From an uncultured Prevotellaceae bacterium (GTDB lineage Bacteria; Bacteroidota; Bacteroidia; Bacteroidales; Bacteroidaceae): a stretch of DNA of 62,771 bases. Below the pieces are notes generated by a model. The model did not search any database and had not been told where the DNA came from. It saw nothing but the letters and a program-made list of their open reading frames with translations. The position numbers and the translations under genes are program-made. Each line of letters opens with the position of its first letter. Within the stretch, counting starts at the first letter, position 1. Positions 51,909-61,555 of the stretch are shown piece after piece. The stretch is from assembly GCA_902786665.1 (NCBI GenBank), contig CADADN010000047.1, positions 1 through 62,771 on the forward strand, written 5' to 3'.

Positions 51909-54536
51909 TTACTCTATGAGCAGCGTCAACTTCTTGTCACCCATGGTCAGTTGGTCGTGGTTGTTAAGAATCTTCTCTTCATATATTGGCAATTTCACAC
52001 CATTGACCTTTACCAGGTTCTTTTCATTCACACTCCTTACGGTGACCCTCGGCAGGTAGCCATCATAAGCAACTCTGACATCGGCATGATGGCGGCTCAT
52101 GTAATTATATGGATCCTCTATCTGAATATTGGCAACTGAAGTTTTAGCCCTACGGCCAAAGGTCGTCACGCCCGGCCTCAACTCGTACTTTCTGCCATCA
52201 CAAACGAAGAAAACCCTCTTCTTACGACCATAGGGGGGCACATCAACGGGTGGCTTTGGCTTTTCCTCCTCAAGGATGGCATTCAGCATATTCTTTGCTT
52301 CCACATTCCCTTGGTTCGCCGACATTTTCAGCCATTTCTTAGCCAAAGCATCATCCTTTTTCACACCGATGCCATCATAGTACATCTTTCCTAATTCGCA
52401 CTGTGCCAAGGCATGCCCTTTATCCGCTACTTTTCTGAACCAATTGACGGCTTCTTTTTCATTCTTTTCCGTACCTAGTCCATCCTTGCACATCATGGCA
52501 AGATGATATTGAGCCTGACCAAAGCCTTGTCCAGCAGCTTCTCTGAACCATTTGGCGGCTTCTCGATCATCCTGTTCAGTCCCCTGTCCTTCCTTGTACA
52601 TCATGGCCACGTGGTATTGTGAATCGACATGCCCTTGTTCAGCAGCTTTCAAGAACCATTTGAAAGCCTCTTCCTCATTCTCCTCAGTCCCTTGCCCTTC
52701 CTTGTACATCAAGGCAAGGTTGTATTGGGCATAGACATGTCCCTGTCCCGCCGACTTGGCATACCAATCGAGAGCATATTCCAAGTTAAAGGGCACGCCT
52801 TGACCGGATTGATACATTTGTCCAAGATAATACTGTGCCCCGGCGTGTCCTTTTTCCGCTGCTTCCTTGAAAAATCTCACAGCATTTTGGGGATTGACCC
52901 CCACGCCTTCCCCATTCATATATATAATGGCAAGATTGAACAACGCACTGTTATTGCCCTGCTTCGCCGACTTTTCATACCACTTCAAGGCCTCTTTATT
53001 GTTCTTAGGAACCCCGAAGCCATTTTGATACATGAAGGCGAGGTTGTTCTGTGCTCCGGGATGCCCCTGGTCGGCAGCCTTGCGATACCATTTAGCCGCT
53101 TCGTCATCACTCTTTTCCAATCCCCCAAGTCCGTTTCGGCACATGAATCCAAGGCTGTTCTGCGCATTGGCATTGCCCTGGTTGGCAGCCTTGCGGAACC
53201 ATTTGACGGCCTCTCTTTCATCCTTCTCCACTCCCTCACCATCTTGGCACATCTGCCCATAACAGTCCTGTGCATTTGCGTCCCCCTGGTTGGCAGCTTT
53301 CAGGAACCATTGCGCGGCCTGTTCGAGATCCTTCTCCACCCCAACCCCGTCCAGGTACATCTGTCCAAGGTTGTATTGGGCTGTGACATGGCCATGGTTA
53401 GCAGCCTTTCGGTACCATTCCGCGGCCTCTGCATCGTTCTGGGCGCCCCCCATTCCCTTCTGGCACATTGCCCCAAGTTTGTATTGAGCCTCCACAAAAT
53501 CTTCTTCTGCCGCCTTGCGATACCATTCCGCCGCCTGGTCGTAGTCTTGGGCGTTTCCGTTGCTTCCGTAATAATATTCTTCACCTCTTTTGAGCATCTC
53601 TTCGGGTGTCGTTGGTTGTTGTATCCTTGGGCCACCCAGGAACTCCCGTATTTCTTCCACCGACTGGGGCCTATCGGTCCTAAGCGGCTTCATCATCCAT
53701 AGGATGAGTTCCTTCATTTGGTCACTCAGGTATGGAGGAAGGGGAATGGTAGACTCTTTGGTAGGCGAGGGGTCGGCCATGATTTCGGTTGGTTCATAAG
53801 GGTCATACCCCGTGAGCATGGTGAACATAGTACCTCCAAGAGCATAGAAGTCGGTCCATGGCCCCATGTTCTTCAAATTAGACGCGAGTTGCTCCATAGG
53901 TGCAAACCCTGGAGAATAAACGACCATTGAAGACAACTTCGACCCTCCTTTGTTGGATGCATACTTGCTGGCTCCGAAGTCGATGAGCACGATGTTCTCA
54001 TCATTGAGGTCCACCATGATGTTTTCCGGTTTGATATCCAGATGACAAAGTGGCGGGTTCTGATTGTGTATGCATTCGAGCGCTTCCAGCATCTGGTCGA
54101 GGATGATAAGCCTGACCGTCCCCTCATCCATCGGTGTCTGGTTTTCATTAAGCCAGTCACGCAAGCTCTGCCCCTCGACATAGTCCATCTCGAAGTAAGA
54201 GGTATCGTTTTCATTGAAAAAGGCATAGATGGTGACAAGATGTTTGTTGTGGAGTTTCGCCAGTTTTTTAGCCTCCCCTATGAATTTGTTGCGTTGTATT
54301 TCAAACAATTCTTTATTAGCCTCCAATGGTACGACGACAGTCTTTCCGTCCTCCGCTCTTCCACATGCGTTTTCGACAAAGAATTCCTTGAGGGCAATAC
54401 GCCTGTCAAGAGATAGATTCATGGCTTCGTATGTGATGCCAAAGCCGCCTTGTCCCAAGACTTTGATGATTTCGTAGGTGTCGTTATTTAGTCTGGTGCC
54501 AACTTCCAACGCGGAAGGATACATATTGTCTTGCAT
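51909..54536 (-). CDS. Ser/Thr kinase with Sel1 repeats and FHA domain
   Basis: The 875-residue protein has no membrane segment. The kinase domain spans ~22-300: LGQGGFGITYEA (27-38), Lys50 in IALK, helix C Glu88, HLDIKPEN (165-172), DFG (186-188). About twelve Sel1-type repeats of 36 residues follow (~312-752; A-x-(Q)YxLGxMYxxGxG), a solenoid that binds partners. The C-terminus (~775-875) is an FHA domain (TTFGRR, SRHHADVRV, VNGVKL), which binds phosphothreonine. A kinase that also reads phosphothreonine could form phospho-dependent complexes or recruit its own targets. It is the last gene of a leftward group with two acidic proteins, a LytTR protein and a caspase-like protease. The catalytic loop is HLD. 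Confidence 0.92.
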   Translation of the reverse strand: MQDNMYPSALEVGTRLNNDTYEIIKVLGQGGFGITYEAMNLSLDRRIALKEFFVENACGRAEDGKTVVVPLEANKELFEIQRNKFIGEAKKLAKLHNKHLVTIYAFFNENDTSYFEMDYVEGQSLRDWLNENQTPMDEGTVRLIILDQMLEALECIHNQNPPLCHLDIKPENIMVDLNDENIVLIDFGASKYASNKGGSKLSSMVVYSPGFAPMEQLASNLKNMGPWTDFYALGGTMFTMLTGYDPYEPTEIMADPSPTKESTIPLPPYLSDQMKELILWMMKPLRTDRPQSVEEIREFLGGPRIQQPTTPEEMLKRGEEYYYGSNGNAQDYDQAAEWYRKAAEEDFVEAQYKLGAMCQKGMGGAQNDAEAAEWYRKAANHGHVTAQYNLGQMYLDGVGVEKDLEQAAQWFLKAANQGDANAQDCYGQMCQDGEGVEKDEREAVKWFRKAANQGNANAQNSLGFMCRNGLGGLEKSDDEAAKWYRKAADQGHPGAQNNLAFMYQNGFGVPKNNKEALKWYEKSAKQGNNSALFNLAIIYMNGEGVGVNPQNAVRFFKEAAEKGHAGAQYYLGQMYQSGQGVPFNLEYALDWYAKSAGQGHVYAQYNLALMYKEGQGTEENEEEAFKWFLKAAEQGHVDSQYHVAMMYKEGQGTEQDDREAAKWFREAAGQGFGQAQYHLAMMCKDGLGTEKNEKEAVNWFRKVADKGHALAQCELGKMYYDGIGVKKDDALAKKWLKMSANQGNVEAKNMLNAILEEEKPKPPVDVPPYGRKKRVFFVCDGRKYELRPGVTTFGRRAKTSVANIQIEDPYNYMSRHHADVRVAYDGYLPRVTVRSVNEKNLVKVNGVKLPIYEEKILNNHDQLTMGDKKLTLLIE

Positions 54537-54574
54537 AGGAGTATGTTTGATGAGATATATTTGAAATAGTTATG

Positions 54575-54605
54575 CAAAATTATACAAAAAAAACCGAAAC
54601 ATCAA
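54575..54605 (-). promoter_or_regulatory. Promoter of the Sel1-FHA kinase gene
   Basis: On the minus strand TTG (54605-54603), 20 bp, TAATTTTG (54582-54575), 38 bp before ATG 54536. The kinase can thus be transcribed on its own. Confidence 0.6.
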
Positions 54606-54691
54606 GATTTATCAGATAAAAAAGCGAAAAAAACACACGCCACATGAAGTAGCGTGTGTATAGCGCAGGATTTCCAGTTTCCTGTTCATTG

Positions 54692-55138
54692 TCAAATCAG
54701 AGGTGCATCATCGATGAAGTCTCCAGGATTGTCAACATTCACATCCATGCCATCATAATTTGCCAAGAAGTCATCACCTTCCACATCATCGGGCAGGTAT
54801 TCTTCCACGAAACCGTCATCACTGGCGAGAGCTCCGTTTTCGAATACCATAACGTCGGGGTCGGTCTGCAAATTGACATAGTCAATGTCGACCATCACCT
54901 CCACGTCGTCGTCACCCGGTATGTCAAGGTCGGCAACATCGTCTCCATAACCTATGACATACACATCGTCCTCTCCAAGTATGGACGGGTCGTCGCTTTC
55001 CACGATGTCAACATCCTCGTCTTCAGATACGACCACCACGTCGTCGTCATACAGATCGTCTGCCTTGCTTAAAACCATCACATCGTTGTCGTCAATGCTT
55101 GGAAATTCCCATTCGATGGTTTCTTCATTCTTACTCAT
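54692..55138 (-). CDS. Very acidic protein, short paralog
   Basis: The 148-residue protein (ATG 55138, MSKNEETIEWEFPSIDDND) is extremely rich in Asp, Val and Glu and has no signal or membrane segment. Its end (DPDVMVFENGALASDDGFVE, DDFLANYDGM, DFIDDAPLI) matches the end of the 422-codon frame encoded next (EPDVMVFEDGTMTTVGDFVE, DILASTENPD, YMDDANILA). Both start with MS(K/N)NEET. No family is recognised. As neighbours of an FHA kinase they could be substrates or scaffold proteins; there are few Thr/Ser, which limits that idea. Confidence 0.7.
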   Translation of the reverse strand: MSKNEETIEWEFPSIDDNDVMVLSKADDLYDDDVVVVSEDEDVDIVESDDPSILGEDDVYVIGYGDDVADLDIPGDDDVEVMVDIDYVNLQTDPDVMVFENGALASDDGFVEEYLPDDVEGDDFLANYDGMDVNVDNPGDFIDDAPLI

Positions 55139-55266
55139 AATGGTGTATGTAAAGAAATATTCATTTCCTATAATCTCCACGCACCCCGTTAGTGGCGTGC
55201 GTGGAGCATATCAGTCATCATTCATGGATGAAGCAAAAGAATCCTATCATCGCAATGCCTTGATCA

Positions 55267-56490
55267 TCACGCCAGGATGTTGGCATCATCCATGTAGTCG
55301 GGCATGTCGGGAGCCACATCAGGGTTCTCAGTGCTTGCCAGGATATCTTCACCAGGAACATCATCTTGGGCGACATCTTCTTCAGCAGCAGCATCCACGG
55401 CTTCCACGAAATCTCCCACTGTAGTCATGGTACCATCCTCGAAGACCATCACGTCAGGCTCTGTCAGGTTATGCGAATCGTCAATATCGACCACCATCAC
55501 ATCAGCCTCTCCGTCGTCTGTCATGTCAAGTATTGCGGCCTCGTGCCCTTCCACTTCTCCATACTCCACCACGTCTTCACTTTCAATGAAATGATCTGCT
55601 TGGGCTACGTCGTCGTTGTCTTCATAGGGGACAACATCTCCATCATCAACTTCTTCTTCTTCATCATCATCGACTACCTGGTCGTCATCATCGTCATTCA
55701 CGTTGTTGACATATTGCATGCCGCCATCATCACCAGGAATATCCACAACCACGTCATCACTCGATTCATAGGGTATGATAGCCACCTCTTTTACTTCTCC
55801 GTCGGCTACGACGACGTTGATCACATAGTTAGGATACTCTTCCAAGATATCTGTGGGTATGTCTTCCGGAATCACTTGGGCATCAACCGACTGAGCATAT
55901 TCAGTATGCTGTGCCTCGCTCATGGCATTCCACTCACTCTCATTGTAAGTGCTATAGATTCCACCGTGCCAAACGAACACGCCTCCAGGTCCCACCTCGG
56001 CCCTTGCTTCAGCGAAAGCCTGTTCGAAAGTCATATTATCATCGACTTCGGCCAGCGGAGCCTCTTCGTAGATTACTGCATTCGGGTCATCCACATCGAC
56101 AACGTGGTGGGTATATGCCGGGGCAGCGGCGTGGTGTGCACCACCCTGAGCAGCGTGTCCATGTGACGTCGATGCAAATTGTGCATTGTTGTTGTCAGTA
56201 GCGGTGTTCGGTTGGTCGTTGGTATTGTTTTGCTCGTTGGCCGTGTTTTGTTCGTTGCTGTCGTTTTGTCCATCATCCACCACATTGGAATCATTATTGT
56301 CAGCAGTGATGGTGCCCTTTCCGTTTGATGCATTCTGGTATTGGTCATAGCCATACAATGCGCCAGCACCAAGGAGGATGCCCGCCATTGAGCCAAACCC
56401 GACTTTCTTCCACAGGCTTCCTCCACCACTTTTTTTGTTGCCCATGTTGAATTTCACTTCTCCATACAAGGTTTCTTCGTTATTACTCAT
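55267..56490 (-). CDS. Very acidic membrane-anchored protein, long paralog
   Basis: The 407-residue protein (ATG 56490, MSNNEETLYGEVKFNMG) has one membrane segment near residues 34-50 (VGFGSMAGILLGAGALYG) after a short Lys-containing head. An Asn/Asp-rich linker follows. Around residues 155-205 a folded-looking motif appears (NMTFEQAFAEARAEVGPGG, VFVWHGGIYSTYNESEW), which I have the impression recurs in Bacteroidetes proteins but cannot name. The C-terminal 200 residues are strongly acidic and end like the short paralog next door. The layout suggests a short N-terminal part inside and a long acidic part outside, or the reverse. Confidence 0.7.
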   Translation of the reverse strand: MSNNEETLYGEVKFNMGNKKSGGGSLWKKVGFGSMAGILLGAGALYGYDQYQNASNGKGTITADNNDSNVVDDGQNDSNEQNTANEQNNTNDQPNTATDNNNAQFASTSHGHAAQGGAHHAAAPAYTHHVVDVDDPNAVIYEEAPLAEVDDNMTFEQAFAEARAEVGPGGVFVWHGGIYSTYNESEWNAMSEAQHTEYAQSVDAQVIPEDIPTDILEEYPNYVINVVVADGEVKEVAIIPYESSDDVVVDIPGDDGGMQYVNNVNDDDDDQVVDDDEEEEVDDGDVVPYEDNDDVAQADHFIESEDVVEYGEVEGHEAAILDMTDDGEADVMVVDIDDSHNLTEPDVMVFEDGTMTTVGDFVEAVDAAAEEDVAQDDVPGEDILASTENPDVAPDMPDYMDDANILA

Positions 56491-56642
56491 AATGCTAAAA
56501 ATTTTTATGTTAAACAATTGATTATTTGTATTCAAAGATACTTATTTCATATCAAATCTCCCTGCACCATCATCCATTTTCCACAAAATATCGTTTTTCG
56601 GTGACGAAACACCCCTTTTCTGTGATGAAATGTGCCATAGTC

Positions 56643-57002
56643 TCATTCCTTCACGTTAGCCACCAGGTTTTTGATGCTTTTGAGTGCCGCCTTGGAAACA
56701 GGCAGTTGGAAAGCGAATTGGGAGAAGTCGGACAGGATGAGGCATTGCTTGGCAAAGTTCACCTCATAAATGAACGTCCTGTTGATGATGAAGCGTTTCC
56801 CCACCCTCATGAATTTCGCTGCATTGTCTCCGAGTTGCGTGGCAAGACTTTTCTCCACATTGGCTAGGCTGAGCCCCAGCACCGACTTCAGCTTGTTGGC
56901 CATGATGACCTTGGTATAGTTACCATCAGCCTCGAAATAGACGATTTTATCTATCTCAAGCCTGATCAAGTGGTCGCGAGAAAAATATATGATGTGATTC
57001 AC
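56643..57002 (-). CDS. Stand-alone LytTR DNA-binding protein
   Basis: The 119-residue protein consists of a LytTR domain only: IVYFEADGNYTKVIMANKLK (~21-40), LGLSLANVEKSL, KFMRVGKRFIINRTFIYEV and a closing strand. LytTR domains bind DNA direct repeats and usually follow a receiver domain. Here there is no receiver, so the input may come through protein contact or phosphorylation. It lies 69 bp after the caspase-like gene and 153 bp before the long acidic paralog. It probably regulates this cassette. Confidence 0.88.
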   Translation of the reverse strand: MNHIIYFSRDHLIRLEIDKIVYFEADGNYTKVIMANKLKSVLGLSLANVEKSLATQLGDNAAKFMRVGKRFIINRTFIYEVNFAKQCLILSDFSQFAFQLPVSKAALKSIKNLVANVKE

Positions 57003-57070
57003 GGTAGAAATTCAAATATGAATTGGACATTAAATATATAGTCCACAGAGTTCTTCGTTGACTGATGCTT

Positions 57071-57781
57071 TCACCATTTGATGAGAACCATGTTTTTGTT
57101 GAAATTGCCCCACATCACAGGATGCTGCTCTCCTCTGGACATCTCTATGACCCCGTTGTGCACGAAGTCATACATCTCTTTGGCTGTCAACTTTTTGTCT
57201 AAATTGGTGTCGGCTCCTCCACGAAGTCCTCTTTCCAAATAGATGGTGAACATACTGTTGGCGTAACGTGACTCAAGCGACGACTCTCCACTTCTTGAAG
57301 AAAGGAAGAACATGACATTCTTGACCTTCTTTCCATTAGCATCTTCCTCCACCCCCGACGTTCGCATATTACCTGCCAGGCATGCATCAGCCATGACCAC
57401 CTTGGTTTTGGCCTTGCAGTTCATCAATGCCATCGTCACTTCATAGTAAAACAGCGTTTGGTCATAACAACAGTAGCCATGGCTGTTACCATGTCCGCTG
57501 AAGAAGAAAATCACCACATCATCACTTTTCGCTTTGGAAAAAGTCTGGTTCATGGCTCTTTTCACATTTTCCACGGTGGCATCCTTGTCTGTGAGGCATC
57601 TCACATCAGCATGCCCGTTAGCGACATAGATTTTCTGTATGGTCAAGGCATCATTAGCACTGACCCTGAGATTCCTAAGGCGTCCTGAGTAATCAGAAAT
57701 CCCCACGCACACCACATAGTAGTGCGCGTGGAGAGACACCGTCATCAGTAGCATCATTGCTACAAACAATTTTCTCTTCAT
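57071..57781 (-). CDS. Secreted caspase-like (C14) protease
   Basis: The 236-residue protein (ATG 57781) has a signal peptide (MKRKLFVAMMLLMTVSLHAH) and a single caspase-type domain. His97 in VVIFFFSGHGNSHG and Cys134 in VVMADACLAGN form the dyad; the early strand YYVVCVGISDY and the VRCLTDKDATVENV segment are typical. The usual DxCHSG is DACLAG here, common in bacterial members. Substrates of bacterial caspase-like enzymes often end in Lys or Arg. It would act in the periplasm, upstream in a gene group with a LytTR regulator, two acidic proteins and an FHA kinase. Confidence 0.88.
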   Translation of the reverse strand: MKRKLFVAMMLLMTVSLHAHYYVVCVGISDYSGRLRNLRVSANDALTIQKIYVANGHADVRCLTDKDATVENVKRAMNQTFSKAKSDDVVIFFFSGHGNSHGYCCYDQTLFYYEVTMALMNCKAKTKVVMADACLAGNMRTSGVEEDANGKKVKNVMFFLSSRSGESSLESRYANSMFTIYLERGLRGGADTNLDKKLTAKEMYDFVHNGVIEMSRGEQHPVMWGNFNKNMVLIKW

Positions 57782-57870
57782 ATCAATTTTGTTCAAATAG
57801 TGTCTCTTCACTTTTTTGATTCATCAAAAAAATATCACTTCACCATTAGTCATTCATAGTCATTGATGTG

Positions 57871-57902
57871 CAAAGATAAAGTTTTTTCCCTAACCATGCA
57901 AA
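57871..57902 (-). promoter_or_regulatory. Promoter of the caspase-LytTR cassette
   Basis: On the minus strand TTTG (57902-57899), 20 bp, TATCTTTG (57878-57871), 90 bp before ATG 57781. The remaining gap to 58191 has no gene; it is A/T-rich. Confidence 0.6.
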
Positions 57903-58191
57903 TACATCAGCCATTAATTTCAAAAAAAACATTATATAACGGACTATCAAGACAAAAAGGCTTAAATCAGCGTCACTTGAGTACCATGAATCCTTAGACT
58001 ACTTTTGATTCACATATATGTCCGGGAAAACGAGGAATGGGCGATGAATGATGAAAAATAAAAGATGAGAATGAGGAAATGAGTAAAAGCTTAGGACAGG
58101 GAGGAATCCAACCATGTCGGGCAGAAAATGAGTATTTGGGGACAATTTCGGCTTTTTTTCTAGATTATAGTCTGAAAGAACAGACAATTCT

Positions 58192-58222
58192 TTGGTGGTT
58201 TTGAGAAAAATATCTAAATTTG
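58192..58222 (+). promoter_or_regulatory. Promoter of the large secreted protein gene
   Basis: TTG (58192-58194), 20 bp, TAAATTTG (58215-58222). It leaves a ~150-nt leader before the ATG at 58376/58385; the leader has no structure I recognise. Confidence 0.6.
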
Positions 58223-58375
58223 CACCGAAAAGTGCCTTATGCGCAGCGATGCGAGGTATCACTTACGCCCGGATGTGAAAGGAGCTTGTCACCTACACTT
58301 CCTAAGACACGAAGATAAAGGCGGTGACACACCACTTCCGCCACACTCAAGAGAATCAAAGAGAAAACATAAAAT

Positions 58376-61297
58376 ATGAGAATTATGAAACAAAAATTAC
58401 GTTTTTTAATGTTGGCATTGCTATGCACAATGCTTAATGAGGCGTGGGGTGATCAGGTTACCATTTCTCCTACTCAGGCCTTAAATGATGGAGGTGTCGA
58501 TCCTATCACAGTAACATGTGCCAAGGGTGATGGTACTTCTGCTCCTGCTATTAGTAGCGGCCAATTACGTTTGTATCAGGCTGCAAGTGGAAAGACAACA
58601 GGTAATACAATTACCTTTAGTTCGGTAAACACAATTACGTCTATTGTCTTCACTTTTGCCGGTGATATGACAGCAGACAATGGCGTTTTTAGTGAAGGAA
58701 GTTATGACTCAAGTACTAATACTTGGACAGGTTCGACCAATTCAGTTACATTAACTGTTACTGGAACTACATCAGGTAAAAGAATTTATATAACCCAAAT
58801 GGTTGTTACTTATGCCAATAACCAGCCCGCCAGCGACAAATATTATGTGGCTGGCTCTTGGACAAACCCAACATGGGGTAATGGCAAGATTCAGATGACC
58901 AAGAAATCTGACGGCACCTATACACTGGCCAATCAGGAGTTGCCAGAAGGCGCGCAGTTTAAGATTGTCAAGGAAGCCGCTGATGGTGGATCAACCACAT
59001 GGTACGGTGGTGCTGCTAATGGTGAGACTCATTGGGTCACTGTAGATAATCATACAGACATTTCTCTTCTTGGAGGTGATAATGGTAAAAACTTCTATAT
59101 GACCATCGCTGGTACTTGGACATTCACTGTTGACCCAACCGGTGAGACACCTAAAATTACCATTGATGGCAATTGGCCTGTGTGGGAATACTACCTCTTG
59201 GGTGATTTCAATAAATGGGAAACAAGCGATTCTTACAAGTTTTCTGATGCAGGATCCCTTAATAAGCCAATTAAAAAAGGAGAAAAGTTTAAGATTTATG
59301 GTGTACGTGGTAGCGAAGAAAAATGGTATGGTGCCGTAAGCAGTGGTGATTTTTATGTTAATGCCGAACATGTCGGCACAGAACTCTCTTTGACTACTGA
59401 GAATGGTGGAGAGAACTTCTATATGAACCTTTCGAATAAAAAACCATATTGGACTCTTGATTTCAACCCAACAAATAAGACACTTGTCCTCAGCAATTAT
59501 CTCTCTGACATTGCCGTTCTGCCGTTTGAGTTTGATGGTGGTAGGGGTGATATTGAGGGAACACCTGGTCTGACAACTAATGGACTGGGAACAGATTACA
59601 CCAGTTCACCCAAATTGAAATTTACTACTGCAAACAATATGGTCATCCTTCATTTCGATGAGCGTCCAGGTATACTTTCATATGACATAAAAGGCAATAG
59701 TTTCGAGGGTACATTCGAAGTTCAGACCTCTGAAGATGGTGAGGATTATACCGTACTAAAAACTTATACTAACATAAGTGCTGCCACCACTGGCCAGCAT
59801 GAGACATTCGACAATTTGGGCGAGAATGTAAGATACATCAAATGGCTTTACAAAATAAAGACCAGTGGCAATGTGGCATTGGGCAACATCAAACTTGAGA
59901 AGTATGAAGCACCACAGCCTTACACAGTGACCATCACGCCAAATGACAATGCTGAAATCTTTGTGTTCTATACTAATTCTGATTACACCCCAATTGAAAG
60001 CGGCGACCAAGTGTTAAATAACTCTGAGGTGTTGCTATCTGTCTCTGCCAATGAGGGCTATCTGATTAGTGGCGTAACCGTGACCGATGGAGAAGGACAA
60101 ACCGTACCACTCACTGAAGTTGAAGATGAAGAAGGCGTTGCTTGGACCTTCACAATGCCAAAAAGCGATGTCATTATTGCATGCACTACGATAAAAGAAA
60201 ACAATGAAAAATGGGTTCTGACACCACTTGCCGAACTTACCGAAGATGATATCTTCGTGATTGTGGGCAAAAAAGGTGATGAGAATTACGCCATGTCCAA
60301 CAACAATGGGACAAGTAACCCCCCAGCAGCTGTTTCGGTAGTAGTCATTCAGAATAAAATAAATAGTACTGTTGACGACAACATCAAATGGAACATCAGT
60401 GGCAATGCCGAAAATGGCTATACTTTCTATCCCAACGGTAACAATAAGATATGGCTATATTTAAGAGATACCAACAATGGTGTGCGTGTGGGAGACTCAG
60501 ATAATACAACCTTTACTTTATCACAGGAAGGTTATCTCTTCAATGAAGCATTAAACAGATACATTGGAATTTACAATTCTGCAGATTGGAGATGCTACAC
60601 GAGTATTAATGCTAATATCACAGGTCAGACATTTGCCTTCTACAAGCTCGTCAAACCAGGATTCACCTTCTCCATCAAGCCCCAAGCCACTGACGGCGAG
60701 ACTTGCTATGCCACCATTTCCGAACTTGGCGACGGCTACTTCAAGGTAGCGGGCGACGTGGAGGTAAAGACGGTGAATGTCATCAATGGCAAGCTGAACT
60801 ATCCTGCCACGTTCATCGAGAATGATGTTATTCCTGGCGACGGCGCTTACCTCGTCGTAGGTGCAGCAGGCAGTTACACATTCCCGGCTGTATCAGGAAC
60901 GCAACCTCTTCCCGACAACGACCTCAAGAGCAGCGGCATGAATGGTATCACCGCATCGGAAATGGAAACAATCCATGGCAGTAACAACAAGTTCTACAAG
61001 CTTTCCTTGCGCAATGGCAAGATTGGATTCTACTGGGGTGCCGAGAATGGAGCAGCATTTAACTACACCACGGGGCATCAAGCCTACCTCGTAGTAGCGC
61101 AACCAGAAGAAGGTGAAGGAACACTTGCTTCAGCTTACTTCTTCGACGGCGACGCCACCGGCATCTACAGCGTGAACGCCGAGAGCGAAGATACGGAAGC
61201 CGAGGGTGTCTACAGCCTTTCTGGCGTGCGTATGGACGGCAAGGCCCTTCCCAAGGGCATCTACATCGTGAATGGTAAAAAGAAGGTCATCAAATAA
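58376..61297 (+). CDS. Large secreted modular protein with starch-binding-like domains
   Basis: The 973-residue protein begins with a signal peptide (MRIMKQKLRFLMLALLCTML...WG); ATG 58385 is an alternative start. After an N-terminal beta domain (~25-150), two related sandwich units (YYVAGSWTNPTWGNGKIQMT at ~158; YYLLGDFNKWETSDSYKFSD at ~270) resemble the SusE/SusF-type starch-binding fold. A discoidin-like part (~385-510: ILSYDIKGNSFEGTFEVQTS) and further repeats with WVLTPLAELTEDDIFVIVG follow. The tail GVYSLSGVRMDGKALPKGIY is the sorting-like motif. The gene is A/T-richer in its first two thirds than in the last third, suggesting a mosaic origin. Probably a surface binding protein; no catalytic motif is visible. 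Confidence 0.75.
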   Translation: MRIMKQKLRFLMLALLCTMLNEAWGDQVTISPTQALNDGGVDPITVTCAKGDGTSAPAISSGQLRLYQAASGKTTGNTITFSSVNTITSIVFTFAGDMTADNGVFSEGSYDSSTNTWTGSTNSVTLTVTGTTSGKRIYITQMVVTYANNQPASDKYYVAGSWTNPTWGNGKIQMTKKSDGTYTLANQELPEGAQFKIVKEAADGGSTTWYGGAANGETHWVTVDNHTDISLLGGDNGKNFYMTIAGTWTFTVDPTGETPKITIDGNWPVWEYYLLGDFNKWETSDSYKFSDAGSLNKPIKKGEKFKIYGVRGSEEKWYGAVSSGDFYVNAEHVGTELSLTTENGGENFYMNLSNKKPYWTLDFNPTNKTLVLSNYLSDIAVLPFEFDGGRGDIEGTPGLTTNGLGTDYTSSPKLKFTTANNMVILHFDERPGILSYDIKGNSFEGTFEVQTSEDGEDYTVLKTYTNISAATTGQHETFDNLGENVRYIKWLYKIKTSGNVALGNIKLEKYEAPQPYTVTITPNDNAEIFVFYTNSDYTPIESGDQVLNNSEVLLSVSANEGYLISGVTVTDGEGQTVPLTEVEDEEGVAWTFTMPKSDVIIACTTIKENNEKWVLTPLAELTEDDIFVIVGKKGDENYAMSNNNGTSNPPAAVSVVVIQNKINSTVDDNIKWNISGNAENGYTFYPNGNNKIWLYLRDTNNGVRVGDSDNTTFTLSQEGYLFNEALNRYIGIYNSADWRCYTSINANITGQTFAFYKLVKPGFTFSIKPQATDGETCYATISELGDGYFKVAGDVEVKTVNVINGKLNYPATFIENDVIPGDGAYLVVGAAGSYTFPAVSGTQPLPDNDLKSSGMNGITASEMETIHGSNNKFYKLSLRNGKIGFYWGAENGAAFNYTTGHQAYLVVAQPEEGEGTLASAYFFDGDATGIYSVNAESEDTEAEGVYSLSGVRMDGKALPKGIYIVNGKKKVIK

Positions 61298-61315
61298 AGA
61301 AAGGAGGAGAAGAAT

Positions 61316-61486
61316 ATGAAAAAATATGTAAGCCCTGTAACAGAAATCATTGTTCTCCACACCGAGCCTGTCATGGAACTCGGTTTAAGCGACGGCGTTG
61401 GAGAGGGAGAGTTTGGCAACACCAACACGTTCGAGGAGGACGTGAGCGCCGAATACGACAACAGCAAGTCGCTCTGGGACGACTAA
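61316..61486 (+). CDS. 56-residue conserved-looking small protein
   Basis: ATG 61316 lies 18 bp after the stop of the large secreted protein and follows AAAGGAGGAGAAG, an unusually strong ribosome binding site for this group. The product starts MKKYVSPVTEIIVLHTEPVM, has a Gly-rich middle (DGVGEGEFGN) and an acidic end finishing SLWDD. The 'MKKYxxPxxEIIxLxTExxM' start seems familiar from tiny Prevotella proteins encoded after secreted proteins, as far as I recall. No signal peptide. Function unknown; the layout resembles a precursor peptide or a small accessory of the secreted partner. Confidence 0.65.
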   Translation: MKKYVSPVTEIIVLHTEPVMELGLSDGVGEGEFGNTNTFEEDVSAEYDNSKSLWDD

Positions 61487-61555
61487 GCTCCCTCTGAGAA
61501 TTTGATATGGCGGCGGCCGTGGAAGGATATTCCACGGCCGCTGCTATGAATGGTG

